The notes beneath the pieces were generated by a model, which had not been told where the DNA came from, ran no database searches, and was given only the letters and a program-made list of their open reading frames with translations. This document shows, piece after piece, positions 42,887 through 51,744 of a DNA stretch of 64,000 bases (the first letter of the stretch is position 1; the number at the start of each line of letters is the position of its first letter). Position numbers and translations under genes: made by a program. The stretch is from the NCBI RefSeq assembly GCF_000971985.1, contig NZ_KQ040798.1, positions 310,001-374,000 on the forward strand. The letters run 5' to 3'. The DNA is from Paenibacillus dauci. GTDB lineage: Bacteria; Bacillota; Bacilli; Paenibacillales; Paenibacillaceae.

Positions 42887-42915
42887 AGTGTACCATATCC
42901 TCATTTATTTGGCAA
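42887..42915 (-). promoter_or_regulatory. Promoter of the tRNA-Pro/tRNA-Gly pair
   Basis: Minus-strand TTGCCA (42910-42915) and TACACT (42887-42892) are separated by 17 bases, 43 bases upstream of tRNA-Pro. Confidence 0.65.
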
Positions 42916-43030
42916 GCATCGTTTACACAGGGCAGACCTGATCCTACTTCTTTTCTTACAAAGACTTCTTACCGTTAAATCGCCTCACCATTTTGCTTTG
43001 GATTTACGCTGCCTTTATCTCCAATTGCAT

Positions 43031-43067
43031 AAAAAATCGGCCTCTCCCTATTTGGGAAAGACCGATT
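43031..43067 (-). terminator. Intrinsic terminator after the DRE-TIM enzyme gene
   Basis: AATCGGTCTTTCCC pairs with GGGAGAGGCCGATT on the minus strand, followed by TTTTT, about 65 bases after the stop. Confidence 0.85.
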
Positions 43068-43133
43068 GGACCGGATAAAGAGGATATAAAATCCAATTTC
43101 CCACCGGGACCCAGTTGTTATTCAAAGCTGGAA

Positions 43134-44102
43134 TCAACCTTTGGGAGACTTCTCGAAACTCACTTCCGGTGTAGTCAGTTTATCGTAGAAATCTACAGAG
43201 TTATCCTTGTCTTCGGAAGCGCGCAGTGCCATTGCAGAGCGTGGATGCTCATCCAGTGTTCCGGTGATCATGTAAGGGATCAGGTAACCCCACTCTTCTT
43301 TTTCACGCAGCGGAATCATATGCTTGTCAATCACTTCAAGTACCGGACGAAGCGTGTACTTGGTGTTTTTCAGATGAGTAACGAGCAGTTCAGTCGGGCA
43401 GTTACCTGCCGCACGGCCCATTCCGTATACGGAAGCATCCAGCAGTTCCACACCATTATCCGCAGCAATCAGCGTATTGGAGAATGCCAGCTGCATATTG
43501 TTATGGGTATGTACACCCAGACGTTTGTTTGGCAGATGTGTCTTGAACTTGTCAACCAGGTAAATGAAATCTTTGTAATCCAGGCTGCCATAGCTATCGA
43601 CGATATAGACTACATCGACTACGCTTTCTTTGATCAGCTCGAACGCTTCGATCAGTTCATTTTCCATCACATTCGACAGAGCCATAATATTGATCGTTGT
43701 CTCATAACCGCGATCGTGGAAGGTCTGAACAAGCTGTAGTGCCTTGTCAACATCCTTGATATAACAAGCTACACGGATCAGATCCAGCATACTCTCATCA
43801 CGCGGCAGAATATCATCTTCATCCACACGGCCGATATCCACGAGTGCAGACAGTTTGGTGTGACCTTTGTGAGGAATAACGGTACGCAGGAATTCATCAT
43901 CAAGGAAGCGCCATGGACCTGCGGATTCAGCACCTTTGAGCAGTTTTGGAGAGTTTTTGTAGCCGATCTCCATATAGTCGATGCCTGCTTTATTCAGGTT
44001 ATTATACAAATCCTGTACAAATTCCACGCTGAAATCCCAGTTATTCACCAGACCTCCATCGCGAATCGTGCAGTCAACAATTTTGCAGTGGTTGAGTTTC
44101 AT
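43134..44102 (-). CDS. HMGL-like (DRE-TIM metallolyase) aldolase-domain protein
   Basis: A 322-residue enzyme of the isopropylmalate synthase/HMG-CoA lyase superfamily. The metal and catalytic motifs are VDCTIRDGGLVNNWDF at the N-terminus (DRDGG-type) and GVHTHNNM near residue 193, with GMGRAAGNCPTELL after it. It lacks the regulatory domain of LeuA. The closest functional classes are hydroxy-oxovalerate-type aldolases, but no partner dehydrogenase is adjacent, so the reaction is unknown. The gene is alone, between the tRNAs and the MoxR operon, with its own terminator. An RBS (AAAGGAG) precedes the ATG. Confidence 0.82.
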   Translation of the reverse strand: MKLNHCKIVDCTIRDGGLVNNWDFSVEFVQDLYNNLNKAGIDYMEIGYKNSPKLLKGAESAGPWRFLDDEFLRTVIPHKGHTKLSALVDIGRVDEDDILPRDESMLDLIRVACYIKDVDKALQLVQTFHDRGYETTINIMALSNVMENELIEAFELIKESVVDVVYIVDSYGSLDYKDFIYLVDKFKTHLPNKRLGVHTHNNMQLAFSNTLIAADNGVELLDASVYGMGRAAGNCPTELLVTHLKNTKYTLRPVLEVIDKHMIPLREKEEWGYLIPYMITGTLDEHPRSAMALRASEDKDNSVDFYDKLTTPEVSFEKSPKG

Positions 44103-44208
44103 TGTTAATCTCCTTTCAGCCGTTTCATTCTCTCCATGATACTGTACGCGGAATTGAAAAGTAAAGAAAAATTCTCACATGCTTTAACGCATCAATTGAA
44201 TAAATCAA

Positions 44209-45576
44209 CTATTTTGATTTTTTTTGCTGCTGCTCCCACTGTTCCAGGTCTTCCTCGCTGACTGAATGATTGCCATAGCGAACATCGTTATACCACCCAA
44301 TCAGACGTTGTATACCAACTCTTCCTGTCTGATCGATATGGTCTGATCGTTCAGGCTGCCGATCCGACTGTTCATAATTTGGTGAATTCGACAGCTTATA
44401 GGCAATATCTGCAGGCGTATCGGCAGCCGTGATTGCAATACCTTTTTTCCGGGCGCGGCGTACCAGCTGGCGATAGTGATAACGCACTCGTCCCGGCGCA
44501 TCGGAAGGTATGGATTCACCATGCCGGTTCCAGCGCAAACGAGATGGATGTGATTTTTCCATTTTCTCCATATGATCGGTATATCCCTTGGGTTCAGTCG
44601 AGTCTTCCGATAGGGGACCTCCCCACAGGCTGGTGAGCCAGCGATATAGGCGGGGAGCATATTTACGAATAAGACGATATACCATCCAGCCGATCAAGCC
44701 GGCAAATGCAGTGATTGCCAGCAGCATAGCAATCTGGGCGATTTTCTCCAGAATGAACGGATTCATCCCATCGGTATCCGTCTTCGGCAGATCCATAGGC
44801 GGCAGCATGGGCGGATTCACTACGTTGGCAGGTTCAGACATTCGTGGCGGTTCATGCGGCGTCAGCATCTGCATCAATCGGTGCCAGAGCCAGCGAAGTG
44901 CAGTAGACAGCTGGCTGCTGCCGCCAATAATGGCGATCAATACGACAATAAGCCAGATCCAGCTGCGACTGCGACGAACTACAGCACGCAGCGCTGCCAG
45001 CGAGAATCCTTCTTCAAATGCAATACTGTCAATCTGCTGGGAACCCAATCGAAATAAAATCGCAAAAATACTGATGGCGCCAGCAGCATAAATCGATCCA
45101 CGGATCTCATCCATTCCTTCGTTGCGCCCTGCAGCCAGATAGGCAATCCAGGTAATACCCAGCAAGATTAGCTGCCATTTCAGAGGAAATACCTTCTCCC
45201 ATTGTCCTGTCGCCAGGGCAATGCCATAGATCATACCAGCCACACCCAGCACCAGAGCCATAACCAGCAGTGCTATACTGCTGGTCTGGATATAAAGCCA
45301 CCCAAGCGCAAGTCCAGCCAGGACAACATAGAACAGAAGGCCCGTTATCCATTTCCAGCCTGATTCTCTGGCTGTCCCGGCAGTACGCAGTATCGTTCCC
45401 AAACCACCCATGGACAGCATAATGAGCAGCCAACCCGCAGCATAACGGGTTCCAAGCCAGTACGCATCCAATAGAATGATCAGCGGATAAATGGCTGCCA
45501 GAATAATAAGCATCTGCACCATATTCTTTGAAATAGACTGGCGAACAGGTACTGAAATACGCGACTGCACAGTCAT
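44209..45576 (-). CDS. Multi-span membrane protein, DUF4129-type C-terminus
   Basis: A 455-residue membrane protein. About seven membrane helices lie in residues 20-235 and one more near 290-310. The C-terminal cytoplasmic part (about 360-440) is basic with RYHYRQLVRRARKKG and RLIGWYNDVRYG, resembling the DUF4129 region at the end of bacterial transglutaminase-like proteins. It is third in MoxR-DUF58-this gene, an order common in Firmicutes, where a transglutaminase-like membrane protein usually follows; no such catalytic core is visible here. Function unknown; envelope-related assembly is inferred. Confidence 0.75.
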   Translation of the reverse strand: MTVQSRISVPVRQSISKNMVQMLIILAAIYPLIILLDAYWLGTRYAAGWLLIMLSMGGLGTILRTAGTARESGWKWITGLLFYVVLAGLALGWLYIQTSSIALLVMALVLGVAGMIYGIALATGQWEKVFPLKWQLILLGITWIAYLAAGRNEGMDEIRGSIYAAGAISIFAILFRLGSQQIDSIAFEEGFSLAALRAVVRRSRSWIWLIVVLIAIIGGSSQLSTALRWLWHRLMQMLTPHEPPRMSEPANVVNPPMLPPMDLPKTDTDGMNPFILEKIAQIAMLLAITAFAGLIGWMVYRLIRKYAPRLYRWLTSLWGGPLSEDSTEPKGYTDHMEKMEKSHPSRLRWNRHGESIPSDAPGRVRYHYRQLVRRARKKGIAITAADTPADIAYKLSNSPNYEQSDRQPERSDHIDQTGRVGIQRLIGWYNDVRYGNHSVSEEDLEQWEQQQKKSK

Positions 45577-45603
45577 TGTGCTACCTCCCTGTATGATCGC
45601 AGA

Positions 45604-46710
45604 TTAACTGACTGCATGCTTTAATTCCTCCACACCCGGAACAGGCAGGATACTGACTCTAGAGCCTGCCTGCTCCAGCTTCTCTACTTCTATTCGCATC
45701 GCTTCCGAATAATGCGGAGTGATGATCAGAATATCCAGTTGCTGCCTCTCTTCATCCGCCAGCAAAGAACGCAAAAATTGCGGGAAAGGCTGCCGTACTC
45801 TCAGCTGCAGCTCTGCCATGGATTGCAGGATAGCAGTCAGCTGCTCACTGCCATAAGCCGGCCATATCCGGGCATCGGCTTCATTTTCGGAAGGTATAAT
45901 CGCATTGTGTCCAAATCCAGCCTTCATGCCCCTGCCAATCAAATCGGCTGCAGCTGTTGCCGCGCAGCTAATCGCATACTCGGCTACTGTAGGTTCGGTG
46001 ACAATGCTCCACATCTGCTCACTCAGTTCAATATTGAGCAGAATCATGACTTCTGGATCAGCGCTGTAACCATGCTGGAATACCTGCAGCTGTCCGGTGC
46101 GTGCTGTCGCCCGCCAGTGTACCTGGTTCATTGGATCACCGTTACGATACTCGCGTACCCCGGTAATCAGGAAAGGATCTTCATTAATCCAGCGGCGTGT
46201 CTCCACTTCTCCCTGCCAGCTGCGATAAGCTTCCGGCATATGATCGACCGGTACATAGGCAGGATACACCATCATCTGAATACGTACCTGAACCGGACGG
46301 CTGACACGTGCCAATCCAAACAGATCACCGGTTGTCATGAGCGCGCTATCCACGCGGAAACTGCCCCGCTGCCGGCAGATCATATGATGCCGCCGTACAA
46401 TGCGCGTATGGCGTCCCAGACTGAACAAGCTGTTATGATTCTGATATACGGTCCCTTCACTGATGACCGTATCCGTCGTACCCGCAAATTGAAAAGCGAT
46501 CGGCAGCATCGCTTCCAGACGAAGCCAGGGCAGTGGCAATGCACGCCCATTTTCCAGAATCTCGATCATCTCTACCTCTTCACCGGCATGACAGCGATTA
46601 CGGGAAAGCTTACGTTCATAATGAACCGGTGTAAGAGAACGTCTGCCAAATACCAGCGACTGGATCACGATCATGACAGCAGAGACCAACATGAGCCAGA
46701 ACAGTTCCAT
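45604..46710 (-). CDS. DUF58 domain-containing protein
   Basis: A 368-residue protein with one or two N-terminal hydrophobic segments (residues 1-20) and a DUF58 domain over about 180-260, marked by REYRNGDPMNQVHWRATAR. The region after it resembles a von Willebrand A-like fold (VMILLNIELSE). DUF58 proteins are regularly coded with MoxR ATPases and are thought to be their substrates or partners. The ATG directly follows the stop codon of the MoxR gene (TAG-ATG), so the two are translationally coupled. Confidence 0.88.
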   Translation of the reverse strand: MELFWLMLVSAVMIVIQSLVFGRRSLTPVHYERKLSRNRCHAGEEVEMIEILENGRALPLPWLRLEAMLPIAFQFAGTTDTVISEGTVYQNHNSLFSLGRHTRIVRRHHMICRQRGSFRVDSALMTTGDLFGLARVSRPVQVRIQMMVYPAYVPVDHMPEAYRSWQGEVETRRWINEDPFLITGVREYRNGDPMNQVHWRATARTGQLQVFQHGYSADPEVMILLNIELSEQMWSIVTEPTVAEYAISCAATAAADLIGRGMKAGFGHNAIIPSENEADARIWPAYGSEQLTAILQSMAELQLRVRQPFPQFLRSLLADEERQQLDILIITPHYSEAMRIEVEKLEQAGSRVSILPVPGVEELKHAVS

Positions 46711-47787
46711 CTATTTCACACTGCCTTCTATACCCGCCTCTGTCGGTACCGGCTCGGTATCCAGAATAGACTCTATCAGCTGAATCGCCTGCGACGCACC
46801 ATTCTGATGACGGCTACGGAAGATCAGCCGGTGAGCGAGCACGGGGGACGCCAGTGTACGAATATCATCAGGCAGTACATAATCTCGTCCCTGAATTGCT
46901 GCATAAGCCTGTGACGCACGTAGCAGTGCCTGTGTAGCACGCGGACTGGCTCCAAGCGCGGTCTCGGGATGCTGTCTTGTCGCTTCGGCTATACGAACCA
47001 TATATTCCAGCAGATCCGGATGTACCTGGATTTGTCGGCATATTTGCCGAGTTCGGATGATCTGCTCACGGCTTACTGTAGAGTCGTCCGAACGGGCGGA
47101 ACCGGCTTCTCTGTGGAGCATGGATGCAGGCTCCCTGTCTGTCGGCTCCTGATATACAGCTGTGTCCGTTTTCCCAGCTGTCTCTGAGACTGCTGTAGAA
47201 GATTCCGGCATTTCCAGCGATCGACGCAGAATCTCCACTCCTTCTACAGAGGAAGGATAACCCAGCGACAGCTTGAGCATAAACCGGTCCATCTGTGCTT
47301 CCGGTAATGGGAATGTGCCCTGGTTATCAACCGGATTCTGGGTAGCGATGACCATAAAGGGATCTTCCAGCTTCATACTGGTTCCATCGATACTGATCTG
47401 CTTTTCCTCCATACATTCCAGCAGACTGGATTGGGTTCGTGGTGTGGCCCGGTTGATCTCATCTGCCAGTACAATATGGGCAAATAAAGGACCTGGACGG
47501 AAAATGAATTCGGATTCCTTTTGATTATAAAAATTCCCGCCGGTCAGATCGGACGGCAGCAGATCCGGAGTAAATTGTACACGCTGAAAACGGCATTGCA
47601 TCGCTGCTGCCAGCGTTTTGGCCAACATCGTTTTGCCGGTACCGGGTACGTCCTCCATCAATACATGACCAGAGGCGAACAAAGCGGTCAGCAGCAGCTC
47701 AATTTCATGCTGCTTGCCTACGATTTTTCTGCCGATCTCCGTCTGCAGCTGCCGGGCAATATTCTGTACTTCATTAACAGGTATCAT
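46711..47787 (-). CDS. MoxR family AAA+ ATPase
   Basis: A 358-residue AAA+ ATPase, likely a chaperone for its operon partners. Walker A is EDVPGTGKTML near residue 42, Walker B LADEINRA near 110, sensor I in VIATQNPVDNQGTFPLPEAQMDRF, and GASPRA in the C-terminal lid. Between LRRSLEMPE and REQIIRTRQ (about residues 195-245) there is a polar insert rich in Ser, Thr and Glu, longer than in typical MoxR. It heads the MoxR-DUF58-DUF4129 operon. Confidence 0.92.
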   Translation of the reverse strand: MIPVNEVQNIARQLQTEIGRKIVGKQHEIELLLTALFASGHVLMEDVPGTGKTMLAKTLAAAMQCRFQRVQFTPDLLPSDLTGGNFYNQKESEFIFRPGPLFAHIVLADEINRATPRTQSSLLECMEEKQISIDGTSMKLEDPFMVIATQNPVDNQGTFPLPEAQMDRFMLKLSLGYPSSVEGVEILRRSLEMPESSTAVSETAGKTDTAVYQEPTDREPASMLHREAGSARSDDSTVSREQIIRTRQICRQIQVHPDLLEYMVRIAEATRQHPETALGASPRATQALLRASQAYAAIQGRDYVLPDDIRTLASPVLAHRLIFRSRHQNGASQAIQLIESILDTEPVPTEAGIEGSVK

Positions 47788-47939
47788 GCAGTCTCTTCCT
47801 TTCCATATCTAGCCGTAATATGTGCAATTATATGTATCCAGCTATGGGGCTTTATCCTTTTCCAATGAATAGCGCCCACGATTCTATACAGCAGAGTGAA
47901 CCGCTGCTCTTCTATCATACAATGATTCTCCGGCAAATG

Positions 47940-47970
47940 AAAAAGAGCAGCCATGAACAGGCTGCTCTTC
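47940..47970 (-). terminator. Intrinsic terminator after the zinc-ribbon gene
   Basis: AGAGCAGCC pairs with GGCTGCTCT, followed by TTTTT on the minus strand, about 50 bases beyond the stop. Confidence 0.85.
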
Positions 47971-48019
47971 GAAGAAATAGATCGTTATGCACATCGATTC
48001 GTGTACACGATAATCTCTA

Positions 48020-48424
48020 TTATTTATGCTGAAGACGCGAACGACGCATACTCATCACAGCAAGACGTCTTTTTAGATCACGTTCCCATTTTTCGTCCTT
48101 GATTTTCTTGGCTACTGCCAGCAGATCCAGACTCATATCAATCTGTCGCTGTACCATATCTACAGGGTCATCCTCTTCCACATTCACACAATTCTCGAAC
48201 ATGGTGTTATCGTCTTCCATCACATAATCCTGGAAATCGATCTCCGGTGTACCATCATCATGCGCATACTCTGCGAGAATCTCGTACTCATTCTCTACTT
48301 TGTAATGCACTTCGATACGCTCACACACCGGGCACACCAGCAAAGGAACATTATGAACCTGGGTTCGAAAATGTTTGAGGGTCCCTTTCGTTCCAATCAT
48401 ACTGCCGCCACAGCAAAAGCTCAT
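48020..48424 (-). CDS. Small Cys-rich (zinc-ribbon-like) protein of unknown function
   Basis: A 134-residue protein. The ATG at 48422-48424 (MSFCCGG) follows GGAGGG by 9 bases and is preferred over longer frames. Cys pairs CC near residue 4 and CPVC near residue 37 suggest one zinc-binding site. The middle is acidic (EEDDPVD), and the C-terminus is a basic helix ending RRSRLQHK. I do not recognise a functional family. It is alone between two terminators. Confidence 0.72.
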   Translation of the reverse strand: MSFCCGGSMIGTKGTLKHFRTQVHNVPLLVCPVCERIEVHYKVENEYEILAEYAHDDGTPEIDFQDYVMEDDNTMFENCVNVEEDDPVDMVQRQIDMSLDLLAVAKKIKDEKWERDLKRRLAVMSMRRSRLQHK

Positions 48425-48547
48425 TGTAGTTCTCCCTCCAGACATGATTCTATAATCGTAAAAGCGACTTCGCATCAATGTTAAATCCATGTTTGTGAAA
48501 GATTATTAACCAGCTTATCTCCATTTTACACCTTTTTCAGGTAAGAC

Positions 48548-48587
48548 AAAACCCCTTTATTCGTAAAATACATCGATAAAGGGGTTA
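48548..48587 (-). terminator. Intrinsic terminator after leuB
   Basis: AACCCCTTTAT and ATAAAGGGGTT form an 11-bp stem with a TTTTG tract on the minus strand, about 130 bases after leuB. Confidence 0.78.
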
Positions 48588-48714
48588 AATTAAGAAGGTG
48601 AAAACAGGTACAAATCAGCTTGTTAGCCGTACTTTATCCTGGGCTGTCATAGACAGAAATAACCTGTCTGACAACCTCAAAATTGTTCTACAAAAAGCTT
48701 TTGCAGTATCGGAA

Positions 48715-49797
48715 TTATACTTTTTGGATAGCGGCTACGATCAGATCGCCCATTTGCGTAGTAGAGAGCGCTTTGCTCTTGTCCACGGCAATATCAGCTG
48801 TACGATGACCTTCGTCCAGCACTTTGGCTACTGCAGACTCAATCGCATCTGCTGCTTCACTATAACCAAATGTAGTACGGAACATCAGTGCCAGGGAGAG
48901 AATCGTTGCAATTGGATTCGCCAGTCCCTGCCCGGCGATATCCGGCGCGGAACCATGTACCGGCTCATACAATCCAAAACTTCCTTCGCCCAGTGAAGCA
49001 GAAGCCAGCATCCCGATCGAACCAGTCAGCATGGCTGCTTCATCACTCAGAATATCGCCGAACATATTCTCGGTAACAATAACGTCAAAGCTCGATGGAC
49101 GACGCAGCAACTGCATCGCACAGTTATCTACCAGCACATGCTCCAGTTCTACATCCGGGTATTCCGGTGCAATGCGGTTTACTGTCTCGCGCCACAAACG
49201 GGAAGTCTCCAGTACGTTCGCTTTATCAACGGAAGCGAGCTTTTTGCGGCGTCCCTGAGCGATTTCGAATGCCTGTCTGGCAATACGCTCGATTTCGGTG
49301 ACATTGTATACACAGGTATCCACAGCTTCTTCACCATGTGCTCCCTGTCTTCTCAGCTTGTCTCCAAAATAGATACCGCCGGTCAGCTCGCGTACGACCA
49401 TCAGGTCTGTACCTTCGAGTACTTCCGGTTTGAGTGTGGAGGCTTCCTTGAGACAGTCAAATACAACCGCCGGACGAAGATTGGAGAACAGTCCTAGCTC
49501 CTTGCGAATACCAAGCAAACCTGTCTCGGGGCGCAGCTCTTTGGAGTTGTTATCCCATTTGGGTCCGCCTACCGCGCCAAGCAGTACGGCATCGGCACTT
49601 TTGCATATACGCAATGTCTCTTCCGGAAGCGGGGTACCCTTTTCATCAATAGCAATTCCGCCAAACAATGCATGCTCGGTCTCAAAGGAATATCCGAATA
49701 CTTCTTCGGTTTTTCTCAGTACTTTTTCTGCTTCGGCTACAACTTCCGGTCCGATTCCATCACCAGCGATTACTGCGATTTTTTTGACGTCTGCCAT
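48715..49797 (-). CDS. leuB: 3-isopropylmalate dehydrogenase
   Basis: Oxidises and decarboxylates 3-isopropylmalate with NAD+ in leucine synthesis. The 360-residue protein has [60 protein letters not shown] and [14 protein letters not shown], all standard. AAAGGAGAG precedes the ATG. In many Firmicutes leuB follows leuA directly; here about 3.5 kb of other genes, partly on the opposite strand, lie between, so leuB needs its own promoter. leuC and leuD are not in the window. Confidence 0.97.
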   Translation of the reverse strand: MADVKKIAVIAGDGIGPEVVAEAEKVLRKTEEVFGYSFETEHALFGGIAIDEKGTPLPEETLRICKSADAVLLGAVGGPKWDNNSKELRPETGLLGIRKELGLFSNLRPAVVFDCLKEASTLKPEVLEGTDLMVVRELTGGIYFGDKLRRQGAHGEEAVDTCVYNVTEIERIARQAFEIAQGRRKKLASVDKANVLETSRLWRETVNRIAPEYPDVELEHVLVDNCAMQLLRRPSSFDVIVTENMFGDILSDEAAMLTGSIGMLASASLGEGSFGLYEPVHGSAPDIAGQGLANPIATILSLALMFRTTFGYSEAADAIESAVAKVLDEGHRTADIAVDKSKALSTTQMGDLIVAAIQKV

Positions 49798-49872
49798 ATA
49801 TATAACTCTCCTTTGGTTAGCGGCTAATCCGCATCTGCATAATAGTTGAATATTCGAACGTTTCGTTTATTA

Positions 49873-49901
49873 CTTATACTCAGTTTTAACATACATGTCA
49901 G
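49873..49901 (-). promoter_or_regulatory. Putative own promoter of leuB
   Basis: Minus-strand CTGACA (49896-49901) and TATAAG (49873-49878) are spaced by 17 bases, about 75 bases upstream of leuB. The rest of 49902-50150 is AT-rich with no clear element. No T-box core was seen in this leader. Confidence 0.45.
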
Positions 49902-50164
49902 GTATGCGCCAAGATACACAAACTATGACATTGATAGGTATAACCTATAGAGTAGCTACAGCTTAGAATGATGCTTGATATTAATTGGTATAAGAGAGAT
50001 TCGCACTATCCTGAACCACAACAATTTTCTACACAGTGTTACGCAAATTGGTATTAGACTATTGTTAGATGCTCATTTAATAATAAATATACACAGCATT
50101 ATGACATCCATTAGAAAACAAGTTATCACCGTACAGGTGTAAAATGAATTTAAGGAGATGTATA

Positions 50165-50452
50165 GTGAACAAAAAAACGCAATTTTTCCTTTTTACTGGC
50201 TTGTATCTGATCATAGGTTATCAGTTAGTTCCACTCGTATATCTGATTATATCCGGTAATTTCCTGGGCCCTTCATTGGTTGCAAAAACAGTATGTGTTA
50301 TATCCATCTATTTATTTATATTAAGTTATTTCTACCTGATTCCTTACCGTCTAAACAGATGGAGTCAACTCACTGTGTTACTTCTACTTCTTATATTTAC
50401 GATATTTTCTTATACATATCCTTTTGTTATTGCTGAAACAATGCCAAATTGA
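50165..50452 (+). CDS. Predicted small membrane protein, 95 residues
   Basis: The GTG at 50165 is preferred over the ATG 21 bases upstream because AAGGAG lies 7 bases before it. The product has three predicted membrane helices (FFLFTGLYLIIGY, then two more) and ends VIAETMPN. It is clearly more AT-rich than its neighbours, which hints at horizontal transfer. I recognise no family. A second hydrophobic frame begins in the stop codon region, so the gene may be longer and frameshifted. Confidence 0.55.
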   Translation: MNKKTQFFLFTGLYLIIGYQLVPLVYLIISGNFLGPSLVAKTVCVISIYLFILSYFYLIPYRLNRWSQLTVLLLLLIFTIFSYTYPFVIAETMPN

Positions 50453-50649
50453 CTATTTTTCACTTCCTTATTATTATGCCTGGTATAGTCATAGTCATTT
50501 ATTCCATATATTGGGTGAAGATATTTGAACTTGCTCTTCAGGAGGAATACACTAATATCGCAACCCTATTCAACCCATCTATCCAAACAACCAAAGGAGT
50601 GGACAATAATGGAATATTCATATCTTGGCAAGTCAGGTTTGAAGGTTAG
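50449..50649 (+). CDS. Overlapping hydrophobic ORF, possibly a frameshifted continuation
   Basis: A TTG overlaps the TGA of the preceding membrane-protein ORF by 4 bases. It gives about 27 hydrophobic residues (IFHFLIIMPGIVIVIYSIYW) and then a polar stretch that runs into the aldo-keto reductase start region. The hydrophobic part could be a fourth helix of the upstream protein joined by a -1 shift. The C-terminal part overlapping the next gene is unlikely to be real. Confidence 0.25.
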   Translation: MTIFHFLIIMPGIVIVIYSIYWVKIFELALQEEYTNIATLFNPSIQTTKGVDNNGIFISWQVRFEG

Positions 50650-51589
50650 CCAGATCTGTCTGGGCACCATGAATTTTGGACCGGTTACAGATGAGAAAGA
50701 ATCTTTCCGTATTATGGATGCTGCTCTGGACGCAGGGGTCAATTTTTTTGATACTGCAAATGTATACGGATCCAAAATAGGGCAAGGTGCTACCGAAGAG
50801 ATTATCGGACGCTGGTTCAAGCAGGGTGGCGGACGACGCGAGAAGGTCGTACTGGCTACCAAAGTATATGGCAAAATGAATGATGAGACCGACGGTCCCA
50901 ATAACGAAGGCGGCCTGTCAGCCTATAAAATCCGCAGACATCTGGAAGGCTCCCTCAAGCGTCTGCAGACAGATCATGTGGAATTGTACCAGATGCATCA
51001 TGAAGATTCACGAATCAGCTGGGACGAGCTGTGGGGGGCTTTTGAAGTCGCAGTTCAACAGGGCAAAATCGGCTATGTGGGCTCAAGTAACTTTGCTGCC
51101 TGGCATATCGCGATTGCCCAGAAAGAAGCAGAGAAGCGTCACTTCCTCGGACTCGTATCTGAACAGCACAAATACAGCCTGCTTTGTCGCGAGCCCGAGC
51201 TTGAAGTACTGCCTGCCTCCAAAGAGTTGGGACTGGGGGTTATCCCATGGAGTCCACTGGATGGCGGATTACTCGGACGCAATGCATTGAAAAAAATCGA
51301 AGGTTCCCGCAGCGGCGGAAATGCCGAGCGCGTAGAAAAGCACAAAGAGCAGCTGGAGCAGTTCGCTGCGCTTTGTGAAGAACTCGGTGAGCCGCAGGAT
51401 GTCGTCGCACTTGCATGGGTACTGGCTAATCCATCTGTGACTGCTCCAATCATCGGACCACGTACATCCGAACAGTTCGAGAGTTCACTGCATATTCTGG
51501 ATGTGAAATTGGACGAATCCACTATGAAGCGTCTGGACGAGATTTTCCCTGGTCCGGGTGGTGCTGCTCCAAAAGCTTATGCCTGGTAA
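50609..51589 (+). CDS. Aldo/keto reductase
   Basis: An NADPH-dependent oxidoreductase of 326 residues. The TIM-barrel catalytic tetrad is visible: Asp and Tyr in FFDTANVYG, Lys in LATKVYG, His in YQMHHED. VGSSNFAAWHI and the C-terminal cofactor segment PIIGPRTSEQ complete the family picture. The start at 50609 follows AAAGGAG; a longer frame overlaps the upstream ORF. The substrate is unknown; it resembles YccK/PdxI-like reductases. It lies between leuB and leuA on the opposite strand. Confidence 0.92.
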   Translation: MEYSYLGKSGLKVSQICLGTMNFGPVTDEKESFRIMDAALDAGVNFFDTANVYGSKIGQGATEEIIGRWFKQGGGRREKVVLATKVYGKMNDETDGPNNEGGLSAYKIRRHLEGSLKRLQTDHVELYQMHHEDSRISWDELWGAFEVAVQQGKIGYVGSSNFAAWHIAIAQKEAEKRHFLGLVSEQHKYSLLCREPELEVLPASKELGLGVIPWSPLDGGLLGRNALKKIEGSRSGGNAERVEKHKEQLEQFAALCEELGEPQDVVALAWVLANPSVTAPIIGPRTSEQFESSLHILDVKLDESTMKRLDEIFPGPGGAAPKAYAW

Positions 51590-51614
51590 GCAGATTTGCT
51601 GAACATATACAACC

Positions 51615-51656
51615 AAAAAGCTCCGCTGACGAATACCGTCCAGCGGAGCTTTTTTT
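51615..51656 (+). terminator. Intrinsic terminator after the aldo/keto reductase gene
   Basis: AAAGCTCCGCTG pairs with CAGCGGAGCTTT and is followed by a run of T. Confidence 0.9.
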
Positions 51657-51744
51657 ATACTCCATCTCCCTGTTTATATCTCTGTCTATTATTCCGATCA
51701 ACTAAATGATATGACTCAACAAGGAAATCTTTGCAACGAAATGC

